DNA of 64,000 nucleotides from the NCBI RefSeq assembly GCF_013267835.1, contig NZ_CP053939.1, forward strand, positions 496,001 to 560,000, in the 5' to 3' direction. The stretch comes from Neisseria mucosa. Its GTDB lineage: Bacteria; Pseudomonadota; Gammaproteobacteria; Burkholderiales; Neisseriaceae. Below the pieces are notes generated by a model that had not been told where the DNA came from, ran no database searches, and was given only the letters and a program-made list of their open reading frames with translations. Of this stretch, positions 14,003 to 22,357 are shown one piece after another. Within the stretch, counting starts at the first letter, position 1. Every line of letters starts with the position of its first letter. A program made the translations under genes and the position numbers.

Positions 14003-15760
14003 ATGACTGCTACCACGACCGACCCGCGCGCTAAGCTGCCTGATACACCGCTTTCCGGCAACGAAGCCTTGAAAGAACGCAGCGATTATCTGCACGGCAC
14101 CATTAAAGAAGAGTTGAAAGACGACTTTACCGGCGGCTTTACCGCCGACAACTTTCAACTTATCCGCTTCCACGGCATGTACGAACAGGACAACCGCGAT
14201 ATCCGTGCCGAGCGTACCGAACAAAAGCTTGAGCCTTTAAAAAACATGATGTTGCGTTGCCGTTTGCCCGGCGGCATCATTACGCCGAAACAGTGGCTGG
14301 GTATCGATAAATTTGCCGGTGAAAATACGATTTACGGCTCCATCCGCCTGACCAACCGCCAAACCTTCCAATACCACGGCATTCTGAAAACCGATTTAAA
14401 ACAGGCACATCAGGCATTGCACAAACTGGGTCTGGATTCCATTGCCACAGCCAGCGATGTCAACCGTAATGTGTTGTGCACCAGTAATCCTGTACAAAGC
14501 ACTTTGCACCAAGAAGCCTATGAATGGGCGGCGCGCATCAGTATGCACCTCCTGCCGCGCACCATGGCATATGCCGATGTATGGCTGGACGGTGAAAAAG
14601 TGTTCACGACCGAGCCGACCGAGCCGCGCAATAAAGAAATTGCCGACGACGTAGAGCCGATTTTGGGTAAAACCTATCTACCGCGCAAATTCAAAACTGC
14701 CGTTGTGATTCCGCCTGATAACGATGTGGACATTCATTCCAACGACTTAGGTTTTGTGGCGATTGCAGAAAACGGCAAGTTGGTGGGTTTCAATGTATTG
14801 GTCGGCGGCGGTTTATCCAGCGAACACGGCAATACCAAAACTTATCCCAATATTTCCTATGAATTCGGTTTCGTTCCGCTGGAATACACCCTCAACGCCG
14901 CAGAAGCCGTCGTCAGCACTCAGCGCGACTGGGGCAACCGCAGCGACCGCAAAGCAGCGCGTACACGCTATACGCTGCAACGCGTCGGCGTAGATGTGTT
15001 CAAAGAAGAAGTCGAAAGGCGCATGGGCATTAAATTTGACCCCATCCGCCCTTACGAATTCACCCACCGCGGCGACCATATCGGCTGGGTACAAGGACAT
15101 GAAGGCAACTGGCATTTGACTTTGTTTATTGAAAACGGCCGCCTGCTTGATTATCCCGGCAGACCTTTGAAAACCGGCGTACGTGAAATTGCCAAAATCC
15201 ATCCCGGCGACTTCCGTCTGACGGCCAACCAAAATCTGGTGGTTGCCAATGTACCGCCGGAATTAAAAGATACGATTGATAAAATCGCCAAAGATCATGG
15301 CCTTATCAGTAAATCGATTACCATCCAGCGTGAAAACTCCATGGCTTGCGTTGCCTTGCCGACTTGCCCGCTGGCGATGGCGGAGGCCGAACGCTTCCTG
15401 CCGACATTCTCCGATAAAATCGACGAAATGTTCGCCAAATACGGCTTGGAAGACGAATACATCGTTTTGCGCGTAACCGGTTGCCCGAATGGTTGCGGTC
15501 GCGCCATGCTGGCGGAAATCGGTTTGGTCGGCAAAGCCGTCGGCCGCTACAACCTTTACGCAGGCGGCAACCGAGAAGGCACACGCATCCCGCGCCTGTT
15601 TAAAGAAAATATTACCGAACCTGAAATCCTTGAAATTGTCGAAGGCTGGGTGGCCGATTGGGCGCAAAACCGACTCGATGATGAAGGCTTCGGCGATTTT
15701 GCCGTCCGCACCGGTATCGTCAAACCCGTATTGGACGCACCTCGCGATTTCTGGGCATAA
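14003..15760 (+). CDS. cysI: sulfite reductase hemoprotein beta subunit
   Basis: 585 aa from the ATG at 14003, preceded by AAGGAG; the upstream in-frame extension lacks a ribosome site. With CysJ it reduces sulfite to sulfide for cysteine synthesis using siroheme and a 4Fe-4S cluster. The four cluster/siroheme cysteines are present in CVALPTC (about residue 450) and GCPNGCG (about 495). [12 protein letters not shown] and the substrate-binding basic residues of the N-terminal half are intact. Ends with the family's DFWA. Here it is separated from cysJ by two unrelated genes and faces it tail to tail. Confidence 0.96.
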   Translation: MTATTTDPRAKLPDTPLSGNEALKERSDYLHGTIKEELKDDFTGGFTADNFQLIRFHGMYEQDNRDIRAERTEQKLEPLKNMMLRCRLPGGIITPKQWLGIDKFAGENTIYGSIRLTNRQTFQYHGILKTDLKQAHQALHKLGLDSIATASDVNRNVLCTSNPVQSTLHQEAYEWAARISMHLLPRTMAYADVWLDGEKVFTTEPTEPRNKEIADDVEPILGKTYLPRKFKTAVVIPPDNDVDIHSNDLGFVAIAENGKLVGFNVLVGGGLSSEHGNTKTYPNISYEFGFVPLEYTLNAAEAVVSTQRDWGNRSDRKAARTRYTLQRVGVDVFKEEVERRMGIKFDPIRPYEFTHRGDHIGWVQGHEGNWHLTLFIENGRLLDYPGRPLKTGVREIAKIHPGDFRLTANQNLVVANVPPELKDTIDKIAKDHGLISKSITIQRENSMACVALPTCPLAMAEAERFLPTFSDKIDEMFAKYGLEDEYIVLRVTGCPNGCGRAMLAEIGLVGKAVGRYNLYAGGNREGTRIPRLFKENITEPEILEIVEGWVADWAQNRLDDEGFGDFAVRTGIVKPVLDAPRDFWA

Positions 15761-15809
15761 CGCATACAGACAGACCCACAAATCTGCAATAAGAAAATAG
15801 AGAAGGACT

Positions 15810-15856
15810 AAAGGCCGTCTGAAAACCAGTTATCCTGATTTTTCAGACGGCCTTTA
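15810..15856 (+). terminator. DUS hairpin terminator between cysI and lipoprotein gene
   Basis: AAAGGCCGTCTGAAAA and TTTTCAGACGGCCTTT flank a 14-nt loop. It can serve cysI (+) and the converging lipoprotein gene (-). Confidence 0.8.
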
Positions 15857-15897
15857 ATATTGCGCGTATTTATATCAAAGATGGAATATAAACCGAA

Positions 15898-16470
15898 TCA
15901 GCGGCGGCGGCCAAAGCCTCGGCCCATGCTGGGGCGGCGATAGTTGGAAGGCTGACGCGTAGTTTCACGGTATCGTTGTTGCTGCTGGGCATTTTGTTGC
16001 TGGGCACGCAGGGTGCGTGTATTCAGCTGTTGGCTGGTGCGTCCGTTTGGACGTGCGCTTTGATAATAGTTGGCACGGGCTTGACGGGCAATCGGACTGT
16101 TTTGATTGCGTGCCTGTGTGAATTTATTGGCCAATGCGTTGCCGATAAATGCACCGGCTGCAGTACCTATCAAGCTTTGCAGCAGCCAGCTTCCGGTGGA
16201 TTGGTCGTAGATGTATTGTTGGCCGTCTGTACCGGTTACCGGTTGGCCGTTGTTGCCGTTGGCTTGTGCCTCGGCAGGAATGGTGTCTTTCACGGCTTCA
16301 GGCATGAGCTGGTAAACCGTATTGTCTTCTTGTTGGCCTGCTTGTTGTGCCAACTGTTGTTGCAATGCTTCGATTTGTTTTTGTTGCTGCTCAAGCTGTG
16401 CCTGGGTATTGTCTTTGCAGGCAGCAAGGGCGAAAGTGGAAAGGGCGGCTAAGGCAATCAGTTTTTTCAT
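15898..16470 (-). CDS. lipoprotein with coiled-coil and glycine-zipper-like segment
   Basis: 190 aa. Signal peptide with lipobox LAAC (cysteine at about residue 18). Then a Gln-rich coiled coil (QAQLEQQQKQIEALQQQLAQQ), a spacer, a small hydrophobic Gly/Ala segment LIGTAAGAFIGNALANKF that may insert in a membrane, and a Gln/Arg-rich tail ending RGFGRRR. CAGGA ribosome site. Probably envelope-associated; the function is unknown. Confidence 0.82.
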   Translation of the reverse strand: MKKLIALAALSTFALAACKDNTQAQLEQQQKQIEALQQQLAQQAGQQEDNTVYQLMPEAVKDTIPAEAQANGNNGQPVTGTDGQQYIYDQSTGSWLLQSLIGTAAGAFIGNALANKFTQARNQNSPIARQARANYYQSARPNGRTSQQLNTRTLRAQQQNAQQQQRYRETTRQPSNYRRPSMGRGFGRRR

Positions 16471-16560
16471 TGTTTTTCCTGAGAGAAGTTTGTCTTTGCC
16501 GAGATTTCGGCGGAGTGTGTTTGCCTAATATTAAATCATTTCCCTGTTTTTCAAGTGGTT

Positions 16561-17067
16561 TTACAAAATAATATTGGAAAGTTGCGCGGCAAATGCACGG
16601 CTGTTGGCGGCCAGATTGCCCAGGGTAGGCATTTCGTGTTCGGTTTCGATAATCAGCAGGTTGGCAGGGCGGCGGGTGTGCAGGGACATTTGCATTTCAG
16701 CGGGAGAGAAGGGCATGTGATGGCGTTTGGCGAAGGCTTCGGCGCGTTTGTTGGCGGTTTTGAGCATGGGCAGCAGGGTAATGTCCAAATGGAAACGGCG
16801 TACGCCCAAAACCAAAATACGCGCCGCGAAGAAATCCGCTTCATCAGTAAAAACGCTGGGGCTGCTTTGATTGAAATCGTGACGTTCTGCGGCAATCAAA
16901 GTCGCGATGGTGCGTACTTGCGGAATTAAGGCTTCGCTGATGAGGCTGTCGGGCGTATCAGGCAAAGTGAGCGTGTTGGGCATGCTGTGGTGGCTGTTGC
17001 TGTCAACGACCATGCGGCAGGTGTGTAACATTTGAGTTTGGCTGTGGATTTTGGTTGAAGCGGTCAT
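16561..17067 (-). CDS. hypothetical cytoplasmic protein
   Basis: 168 aa with no signal peptide or membrane segment. AAGGAA ribosome site before ATG at 17067. A long middle part (EADFFAARILVLGVRRFHLDITLLPML) is mostly alpha-helical in character; His is frequent. Family not recognised. Confidence 0.65.
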   Translation of the reverse strand: MTASTKIHSQTQMLHTCRMVVDSNSHHSMPNTLTLPDTPDSLISEALIPQVRTIATLIAAERHDFNQSSPSVFTDEADFFAARILVLGVRRFHLDITLLPMLKTANKRAEAFAKRHHMPFSPAEMQMSLHTRRPANLLIIETEHEMPTLGNLAANSRAFAAQLSNIIL

Positions 17068-17122
17068 GGCTGTATTCCTTATTTCTTAAAAATGGGTGGA
17101 TTTAAGCGGCCATGGTGGGTAT

Positions 17123-17150
17123 AAAAAAAGCCGCTCAAATGAGGCGGCTC
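17123..17150 (-). terminator. intrinsic terminator on minus strand (second of two)
   Basis: AGCCGC pairs with GCGGCT around an AAAT loop with two more flanking pairs; on the minus strand the stem is followed by seven T. No minus-strand protein gene precedes it within 360 bp. Confidence 0.7.
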
Positions 17151-17190
17151 TGATTTGCGTATTTTCAATTTGGTCTGTTTCAGACAAGCG

Positions 17191-17270
17191 CAAAAAAGTA
17201 CCGCACGTTTGTGTGGTACCAATAGAAGAAAGTAGCGGAGCATTGCGCGGTTTGCATGATGAAAATACGT
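17191..17270 (-). ncRNA. candidate small RNA ending in a strong terminator
   Basis: On the minus strand a TATACA -10-like box (17277-17282) is followed about 80 nt later by a 9-bp hairpin GUACCACAC/GUGCGGUAC with a 4-nt loop and a U6 run (17192-17219). A second terminator lies 40 nt further on. No convincing ORF fits the interval. This looks like a stand-alone small RNA; the -35 is weak and expression is unproven. Confidence 0.35.
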
Positions 17271-17462
17271 CTTTAATGTATAAAAGTATGGAACGTAGTT
17301 TAAAACAAGAAGGCCAGTAATTTCAATATCCAATCGACAAAGCCCACCAATAAATCTACAAGTTGTTGTAATCCTTCCAATTTATTTTCTTTCGAGTGAG
17401 TCAAATTTGCACAATTATAATGCAAGACAAGATAAATTGATAACAATCCGAGCAAGTTCCTT

Positions 17463-17503
17463 AAAAAGGCCGTCTGAAATCCAGCTTTCAGACGGCCTTT
17501 ATT
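17463..17503. terminator. DUS hairpin terminator after cysJ
   Basis: AAAAAGGCCGTCTGAAA pairs with TTTCAGACGGCCTTT over a short loop, with A/T runs on both sides. It ends cysJ (-). The interval 17271-17460 otherwise shows only AT-rich sequence. Confidence 0.8.
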
Positions 17504-17516
17504 TTTGTTTATTCAA

Positions 17517-19307
17517 TCAATAAACGTCGCGTTGGTAGCGTTTGTCTTCGCGCAGGTCGTTGAGGTAGTCTTCGGCTTCGTCGCGGCTGAGTTTGCCTTG
17601 GGTTTCGATGACTTCGATCAGGGCGTTTTCGACATCGCGCGCCATGCGTGCGGCGTCGCCGCAGACGTAGATGTGTGCGCCTTGTTGCAGCCAGTTCCAA
17701 ACTTCGGCGGCGCGTTCGGCGATTTTGTGTTGGACATAGACTTTGTGTTCGCCTTGGCGGCTCCATGCGAGGTCGGCGCGGGTGAGGAGGCCGTCTTTGC
17801 GCCAATCGCTCCATTCGAGTTGGTAGAGGAAGTCGTCAGCCAGGCGTTGGTTGCCGAAGAAGAGCCAGTTTTTGCCGCTGTCGCCATTGGCGGCGCGTTG
17901 TTGCATGAAGGAGCGGAAGGGGGCGACGCCTGTGCCTGCGCCGATCATGATGATGGGGGTGTCGCCGTTTTGTGGTAGGCGGAAGTTGGGGTTGGGTTCG
18001 ACAAAGACGCGGACTTCGCTGCCTTCTTCGAGGCGTTCGCCCAAGTAGCCGGATGCTGCGCCGGTGTAGGTGTGGTCGTGGTGGTCGAAACGGACGATGC
18101 CGATGGTGAGGTGGACTTCTTCGCCGACTTCGTCTTGTGCGGAGGCGATGGAGTAAAGGCGCGGGGTTTGTGGGCGGAAGAGGCTGTATAGGGTTTGTGC
18201 GTCCAGTGGGTGCGGATAGGCTGCGAATACGCCGACGGGCGGTGTGGCGGCGAGGTAGGCGTCCAGTTGGGCTTTATCTGCGGCTATGGTTTTGAGTGCT
18301 TCGTTGTTTGTTAATTCGGCGTATTGTTGGACGAATGCCGGTGTGTTTTGGGTGATGTCTGCGGATTCGGTCAGGGCGGTGCGGATGTCGGTTTCGCGGC
18401 CGTCTGAAAGTTGGACGGTTTCATTGCCGTTCAGTTGGTTGAGGTCGAGGATTTCTTGAACGAGATCGCCGGCATTTAGTGGCCATACGCCGAGTGCGTC
18501 CCCCGCCTGATAATGCAAACCTGAGCCGCTGAGGTCGATTTCGATGTGTTCGACGTCTTTTTCTGCGGTGCGTGAGGTGATTTTTTGGCGCACGGAGAGG
18601 GTGGCTGTGTAGGGGTTTTCTTTGGTGTATGCGGTGCCGCTGCTTGGGGTGGCCGGGCTGTGTGCTGCGGTGTTTGCACTAGGGCTTGCTGCTTGGGCGG
18701 TCAATTCGGCTACTTTGGGTACGACGGCGGCTACCCATGCGTCGGCATTTGCTTGGAACTCTAAGTCGCAAATGCCCAAGTCGTTCAGACGGCCTGCGCC
18801 CAGTTCGGCAAATTTGGCATCAAAGTCTTTGCCTGCTTGGCAGAAGTTTGGATAGGAGGAGTCGCCAAGTCCTAAGACGGCAAAGGTGAGTTTGCTGAGG
18901 TCGGGTTTCTTTTTGCCGTAGATGAATTTGTATAGGGGTAGGGCTTCTTCGGGCGGTTCGCCTTCGCCTTGGGTGGAGGTAACCAAAAGGACGATGTCTT
19001 CGTCGGGCAGGGTTTTGCTTTTGAAATCGCCTGCGCTGCTGAGGCGGGCTTCTACGCCGGCGGCTTGAAGTTTGGCGTGTAAGGATTCGGCAACGCTGCG
19101 TGCGTTGCCGGTTTGGGAGGCGGAAAGGACTAATACGCGGCGGCTGACTGCCGAGACGGCTGCTTGCAGGATAGTCGGTTCGGCTGCTGCGCCGGATACG
19201 CCTTGGCTTTGTGCCCAGCAATAGCCGGAGAGCCAGGCAAGTTGGGTGGGGGATAGGGCGGAGAGTTGGGCGGAGAGTTCGGCAGGCAGTGGATTGGCTT
19301 GGCTCAT
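17517..19307 (-). CDS. cysJ: sulfite reductase flavoprotein alpha subunit
   Basis: 596 aa diflavin reductase that passes electrons from NADPH to CysI. Domains in order: N-terminal tail, flavodoxin-like FMN domain starting LVLSASQTGNARSVAESL (about 75) with STQGEGEPPEEA, FAD domain with RLYSIASAQDE (about 385), and NADPH domain GAGTGVAPFRSFMQQR (about 457) to the C-terminal YQRDVY. All parts are intact. No partner cys gene is on the same strand next to it. Confidence 0.95.
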   Translation of the reverse strand: MSQANPLPAELSAQLSALSPTQLAWLSGYCWAQSQGVSGAAAEPTILQAAVSAVSRRVLVLSASQTGNARSVAESLHAKLQAAGVEARLSSAGDFKSKTLPDEDIVLLVTSTQGEGEPPEEALPLYKFIYGKKKPDLSKLTFAVLGLGDSSYPNFCQAGKDFDAKFAELGAGRLNDLGICDLEFQANADAWVAAVVPKVAELTAQAASPSANTAAHSPATPSSGTAYTKENPYTATLSVRQKITSRTAEKDVEHIEIDLSGSGLHYQAGDALGVWPLNAGDLVQEILDLNQLNGNETVQLSDGRETDIRTALTESADITQNTPAFVQQYAELTNNEALKTIAADKAQLDAYLAATPPVGVFAAYPHPLDAQTLYSLFRPQTPRLYSIASAQDEVGEEVHLTIGIVRFDHHDHTYTGAASGYLGERLEEGSEVRVFVEPNPNFRLPQNGDTPIIMIGAGTGVAPFRSFMQQRAANGDSGKNWLFFGNQRLADDFLYQLEWSDWRKDGLLTRADLAWSRQGEHKVYVQHKIAERAAEVWNWLQQGAHIYVCGDAARMARDVENALIEVIETQGKLSRDEAEDYLNDLREDKRYQRDVY

Positions 19308-19441
19308 TTTGTTTCCTTTGTTGGGACGGCTATAGCCGATTGTTTGAATAATGAACAGTCGCTACTTTAAACAGGCCGTCTGAAAAAAGGAAAGAATGCT
19401 TGGTTTTAATTTAAGATGATTTCGTTATATTCGGAATATAA

Positions 19442-19470
19442 GAAGGCCGTCTTGGTTTCAGACGGCCTTT
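19442..19470 (-). terminator. DUS hairpin terminator after gdx
   Basis: AAGGCCGTCT (the outer DUS lacks its final GAA) pairs with the arm AGACGGCCTT around a 7-nt loop, close to the gdx stop codon. Confidence 0.7.
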
Positions 19471-19478
19471 GCGGTTTT

Positions 19479-19799
19479 TTAATGACTGGAAAGTTTCATG
19501 ACGATTACGCCTGAAATAATTAAGAATGCGCCGAGCCAGCGGCCGAAGTTGGCGGCATCGTTGAAAAAGGCTACGCCTACTAAAAATGCGCCTGCCGCGC
19601 CTATGCCTGTCCAAACGGCATAGGCCGTCCCCATCGGTATGTTTTTTTGGGCGAGGAATAGAAAAAATCCGCTGCCGACAATGCAGGCCAAGGCGGCAGC
19701 AATACCCTGCCAACGGTAGCCTTCTTGTTGTGCCAATTTCAGCCCCAAGGGCCAGCCGATTTCCAGTATTCCGGCTAAGATTAAATAAAACCAACTCAT
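19479..19799 (-). CDS. gdx: SMR-family guanidinium/quaternary ammonium exporter (SugE/Gdx-like)
   Basis: 106 aa, four transmembrane helices, dual-topology small multidrug resistance fold. The proton-coupling glutamate E13 is present (AGILEIGW), as are TAYAVWTGIGAAGAF, typical of the SugE/Gdx branch, and the C-terminal VMKLSSH. Gdx proteins export guanidinium in exchange for protons. No guanidine riboswitch is seen upstream; instead it follows the ABC-type gene by 27 nt on the same strand, so a marR-ABC-gdx operon is likely. Confidence 0.85.
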   Translation of the reverse strand: MSWFYLILAGILEIGWPLGLKLAQQEGYRWQGIAAALACIVGSGFFLFLAQKNIPMGTAYAVWTGIGAAGAFLVGVAFFNDAANFGRWLGAFLIISGVIVMKLSSH

Positions 19800-19826
19800 A
19801 ATATGTCCTGATGGTGTGTTAAGGTT

Positions 19827-20696
19827 TCAGACGGCCTTGGAAAGATTGTTTTCTTCCGAGAGTTCAACGCGTTGTCCGATATCTTTTAGATTGGAGTATT
19901 GTTCGACCAAGCGCGGTACATCGTCCAAGCTCATTGCAAACATCCATAAATAAGTGCTGACGGAATAGATATGGCCGGCACTGCCATAGCCTTTAAGCGT
20001 CATGTGTATAAAGGCAAAGCCGAACAATACGCTCATCGCCATACCGATACTGAGATAGCCTAAGGCTTCGCGGTTGGAAATCAGCACGCGTAGTTTGGCA
20101 ACCCAGCCGTAGTGGCGGTAGAGCTGATGCTCGTTGCCGTCGCGGATAAGGTGGTTGTCGCGTTCAAGCCGGTTGTTTAAACGGAAATATAGGTTTTCGC
20201 TGATGGCGGCAAAACGCGGCAGCAACCATAAAAACAGGGCAAGTATCGCAACAGCCAATACGCCCACCCAAAATTCCAATATCAGCAACATCATACATGC
20301 ACCGAAGATGGAGACCAGCGAAGTAGCAGCGATGGGCAGGTGTTCTTCAAAGAAACTGACAAACTCACGCGATAGGGCGACGCGTGCAGTAATGGCGGAA
20401 TGCGGTACTTCTCGTTTGCGCTGTTCCAAGACAACCGGGACGGCTATTTCAGTATAGATCTGGGTAAATGTGCGCGTATCGGCTATCCTGCGGGCGGCAC
20501 CGATTATCCACATCAATAAAACCACCACACCATACAACATTGCCTGCCAGACGTTGCCTTCCATAACGGCATTAATCGCCCAGCCGCCAAACACGGGATA
20601 TACCAGCAAGAGCAGATTATCCAAGCCGACGAGAGAGAAGGTTGTGATGAGTTTGCGGCGGTGTGTTTGACCGATGTGTTTCAACATTTTCCACAT
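19827..20696 (-). CDS. ABC transporter six-transmembrane domain protein (no ATPase domain)
   Basis: 289 aa. An ABC-exporter-like membrane domain with about six hydrophobic segments (LVGLDNLLLLVYPVFGGWAI, MLYGVVVLLMWIIGAA, and others) but no Walker A or signature motif. Such half proteins occur in Neisseria and relatives, often beside a MarR regulator. 12 nt after marR and 27 nt before gdx. Whether it pairs with an ATPase encoded elsewhere is unknown. Confidence 0.75.
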   Translation of the reverse strand: MWKMLKHIGQTHRRKLITTFSLVGLDNLLLLVYPVFGGWAINAVMEGNVWQAMLYGVVVLLMWIIGAARRIADTRTFTQIYTEIAVPVVLEQRKREVPHSAITARVALSREFVSFFEEHLPIAATSLVSIFGACMMLLILEFWVGVLAVAILALFLWLLPRFAAISENLYFRLNNRLERDNHLIRDGNEHQLYRHYGWVAKLRVLISNREALGYLSIGMAMSVLFGFAFIHMTLKGYGSAGHIYSVSTYLWMFAMSLDDVPRLVEQYSNLKDIGQRVELSEENNLSKAV

Positions 20697-20708
20697 GGTT
20701 GCCCTCCT

Positions 20709-21134
20709 TTATTTAGTATTGAGGGTTTGCGCCATTAATTCGGTCAACGCGTCCAAATCGGCAAACAGTCGGGCTGCACGTTTTTCACCGAAGGCGGTAA
20801 AAATTCGTTTGCTGAATTCCTGCATGTTTTGCACCAATGGTGCGGCGGATTCTTTGCCTTGCTCGGTCAGCGACAATAAGCGTTCGCGTTTGTCTTGTTC
20901 GCTTTCGTGAAATGTCAGCAAGCCTTGTTCCGCCAGCGTTTTGCATGTGCCGGAAACGGTTTGCTTGGGCAGGCTCCATTCTTCGCCTATGTATTTTTGA
21001 GTGCGGCTGCCTTCGGTGGCTAAGGTATAGAGAACGGCGAAGGTATTGTAGTTGGTGTTTTGCTGTTTAATCCATTGGTCAAATGCGCTGTCTATATGGC
21101 TGATGCGCATACCGAGTTGGTCGAGCTGATTCAT
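20709..21134 (-). CDS. MarR-family transcriptional regulator
   Basis: 141 aa from the ATG at 21134 (MNQLDQLG). Winged-helix centre: RTQKYIGEEWSLPKQTVSGTCKTLAEQGLL followed by the wing ESEQDKRERLLSLTEQG. Directly upstream of the ABC-type and gdx genes, which it probably represses. Two direct copies of GACTAAT (about 21149 and 21185) lie in its upstream region and could be part of its operator. Confidence 0.87.
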   Translation of the reverse strand: MNQLDQLGMRISHIDSAFDQWIKQQNTNYNTFAVLYTLATEGSRTQKYIGEEWSLPKQTVSGTCKTLAEQGLLTFHESEQDKRERLLSLTEQGKESAAPLVQNMQEFSKRIFTAFGEKRAARLFADLDALTELMAQTLNTK

Positions 21135-21201
21135 AAATTGGTCTCTATATTGACTAATCGGATGAGGATTATAGTCATGTTTAGGACTAATTGCAAATAG
21201 A

Positions 21202-21235
21202 GGGCCATCTGAAACAATCATTTTCAGACGGCCTT
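21202..21235. terminator. imperfect DUS hairpin between marR and yddG
   Basis: GGGCCATCTGAAA (one mismatch to DUS) pairs with TTTCAGACGGCCT. It lies between divergent genes, so it is more likely an uptake pair than a needed terminator. Confidence 0.45.
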
Positions 21236-21313
21236 GAAACCGTTAAAATAATTAATGTAGAAACGATATATTCAAACTACGATAAACCTAATAACATCTT
21301 CGACACATACGCC

Positions 21314-22228
21314 ATGATTCATTTCTTATCTCAAAACATCTCCCCTAAACAAGCCACTGCCATCGGGCTGCTTGCCGTTGCTTTGTGGAGCTTTGTCATT
21401 TCTCTGATACGCTCTTTGAGCCTGCATATGGGGGCAGTGGGCGGCGCGGCAATGATGTACACCCTGTCCACCGTATTGATTTGGCTGATTTTCGGCCGGC
21501 CGCATTTGCGCAATTACAACCGCAGCTATCTGTTTTGGGCGAGTGTGTTTTTTGTCGGCTGCGAACTGTGTTTGTCGCTCTCGGTCGGTTTTGCGCAAAA
21601 CGCGAGACAGGCGGTGGAAATCGGCATGGTCAATTATTTGTGGCCGACGTTTACCATCGTCGGAGCGGTATATTTCAACAAACAGCCGTCAAAATGGTGG
21701 ATAGTCATCGGCTTTGTGCTGTCGTTTTTAGGGATTGCCACTGTATTGGGCGGCGATGTCGGCTTGTCGGTTTCTGGTATTTACCACAATGTCCGCACCA
21801 ATCCCGGCGGCTATATCATGGCATTTACGGACGCGGTGTTTTGGGCAGCATATTGTACGCTGACGGCGCGCGTGAAAGCAGAGGGTAGCAGCGTCGGCTT
21901 CTTCTTTGCGCTGGTGTCGATACTGTTGTGGATCGAATACTTTCTCAGCGGCGCGAATACGTTGAATTTTGATGCCGTATCGCTCGGCTATGCCGTTGCC
22001 GCCGCAGCTTGCATGGGTTTGGGCTATGCAGTATGGAATATCGGTATTTCACGTGGCAACCTGACCGTATTGGCAGGCGCATCTTATTTCATTCCAGTGT
22101 TGTCTGCGGTGGTGTCATCGTTTGTGATTCGCGCACCGTTGTCCATGACGTTTTGGCAGGGAGCGGGAATGGTATGCTTAGGGTCGATTGTGTGTTGGTT
22201 AGCGACCCGGGGAAAACAGATGGCGTGA
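21314..22228 (+). CDS. yddG: YddG-like DMT-superfamily exporter (EamA domains)
   Basis: 304 aa from ATG 21314; the longer frame upstream runs through a DUS pair and is unlikely to be coding. Ten hydrophobic segments in two EamA repeats. GAVGGAAMMYTLS, the CLSLSVGFAQNARQAVEIGMVNYLWPTFTIV segment and GYAVWNIGI match YddG, an exporter of aromatic amino acids and some xenobiotics. Substrate here is inferred. No clear operon partner; the cysN upstream block follows it. Confidence 0.83.
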   Translation: MIHFLSQNISPKQATAIGLLAVALWSFVISLIRSLSLHMGAVGGAAMMYTLSTVLIWLIFGRPHLRNYNRSYLFWASVFFVGCELCLSLSVGFAQNARQAVEIGMVNYLWPTFTIVGAVYFNKQPSKWWIVIGFVLSFLGIATVLGGDVGLSVSGIYHNVRTNPGGYIMAFTDAVFWAAYCTLTARVKAEGSSVGFFFALVSILLWIEYFLSGANTLNFDAVSLGYAVAAAACMGLGYAVWNIGISRGNLTVLAGASYFIPVLSAVVSSFVIRAPLSMTFWQGAGMVCLGSIVCWLATRGKQMA

Positions 22229-22249
22229 GGCAATATCCCATAGCTTTGC

Positions 22250-22318
22250 GATATAACGAAAACAGCTTTTTTAACAACCAAACATTCTTTCCCATTTTCA
22301 GACGGCCTGTTTAAAGTA
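22250..22318 (+). promoter_or_regulatory. conserved upstream block of cysN (shared with cysI)
   Basis: Near-copy of the sequence at 13898-13966: -10-like TATAAC (22252-22257), CATTCTTTCCCATTTT, DUS, then TTAAAGTA, at the same distance from the start codon region. Likely controls cysN together with cysI. Confidence 0.6.
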
Positions 22319-22357
22319 GCAGTCAGTTTGAGAAATCACGAGAAATGGGAAAGAATC

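Noticed and set aside
17079-17333. Overlapping short ORFs on both strands in the cysJ downstream region
   Set aside because: They run through two strong terminator hairpins, lack good ribosome sites and have no protein-like character.
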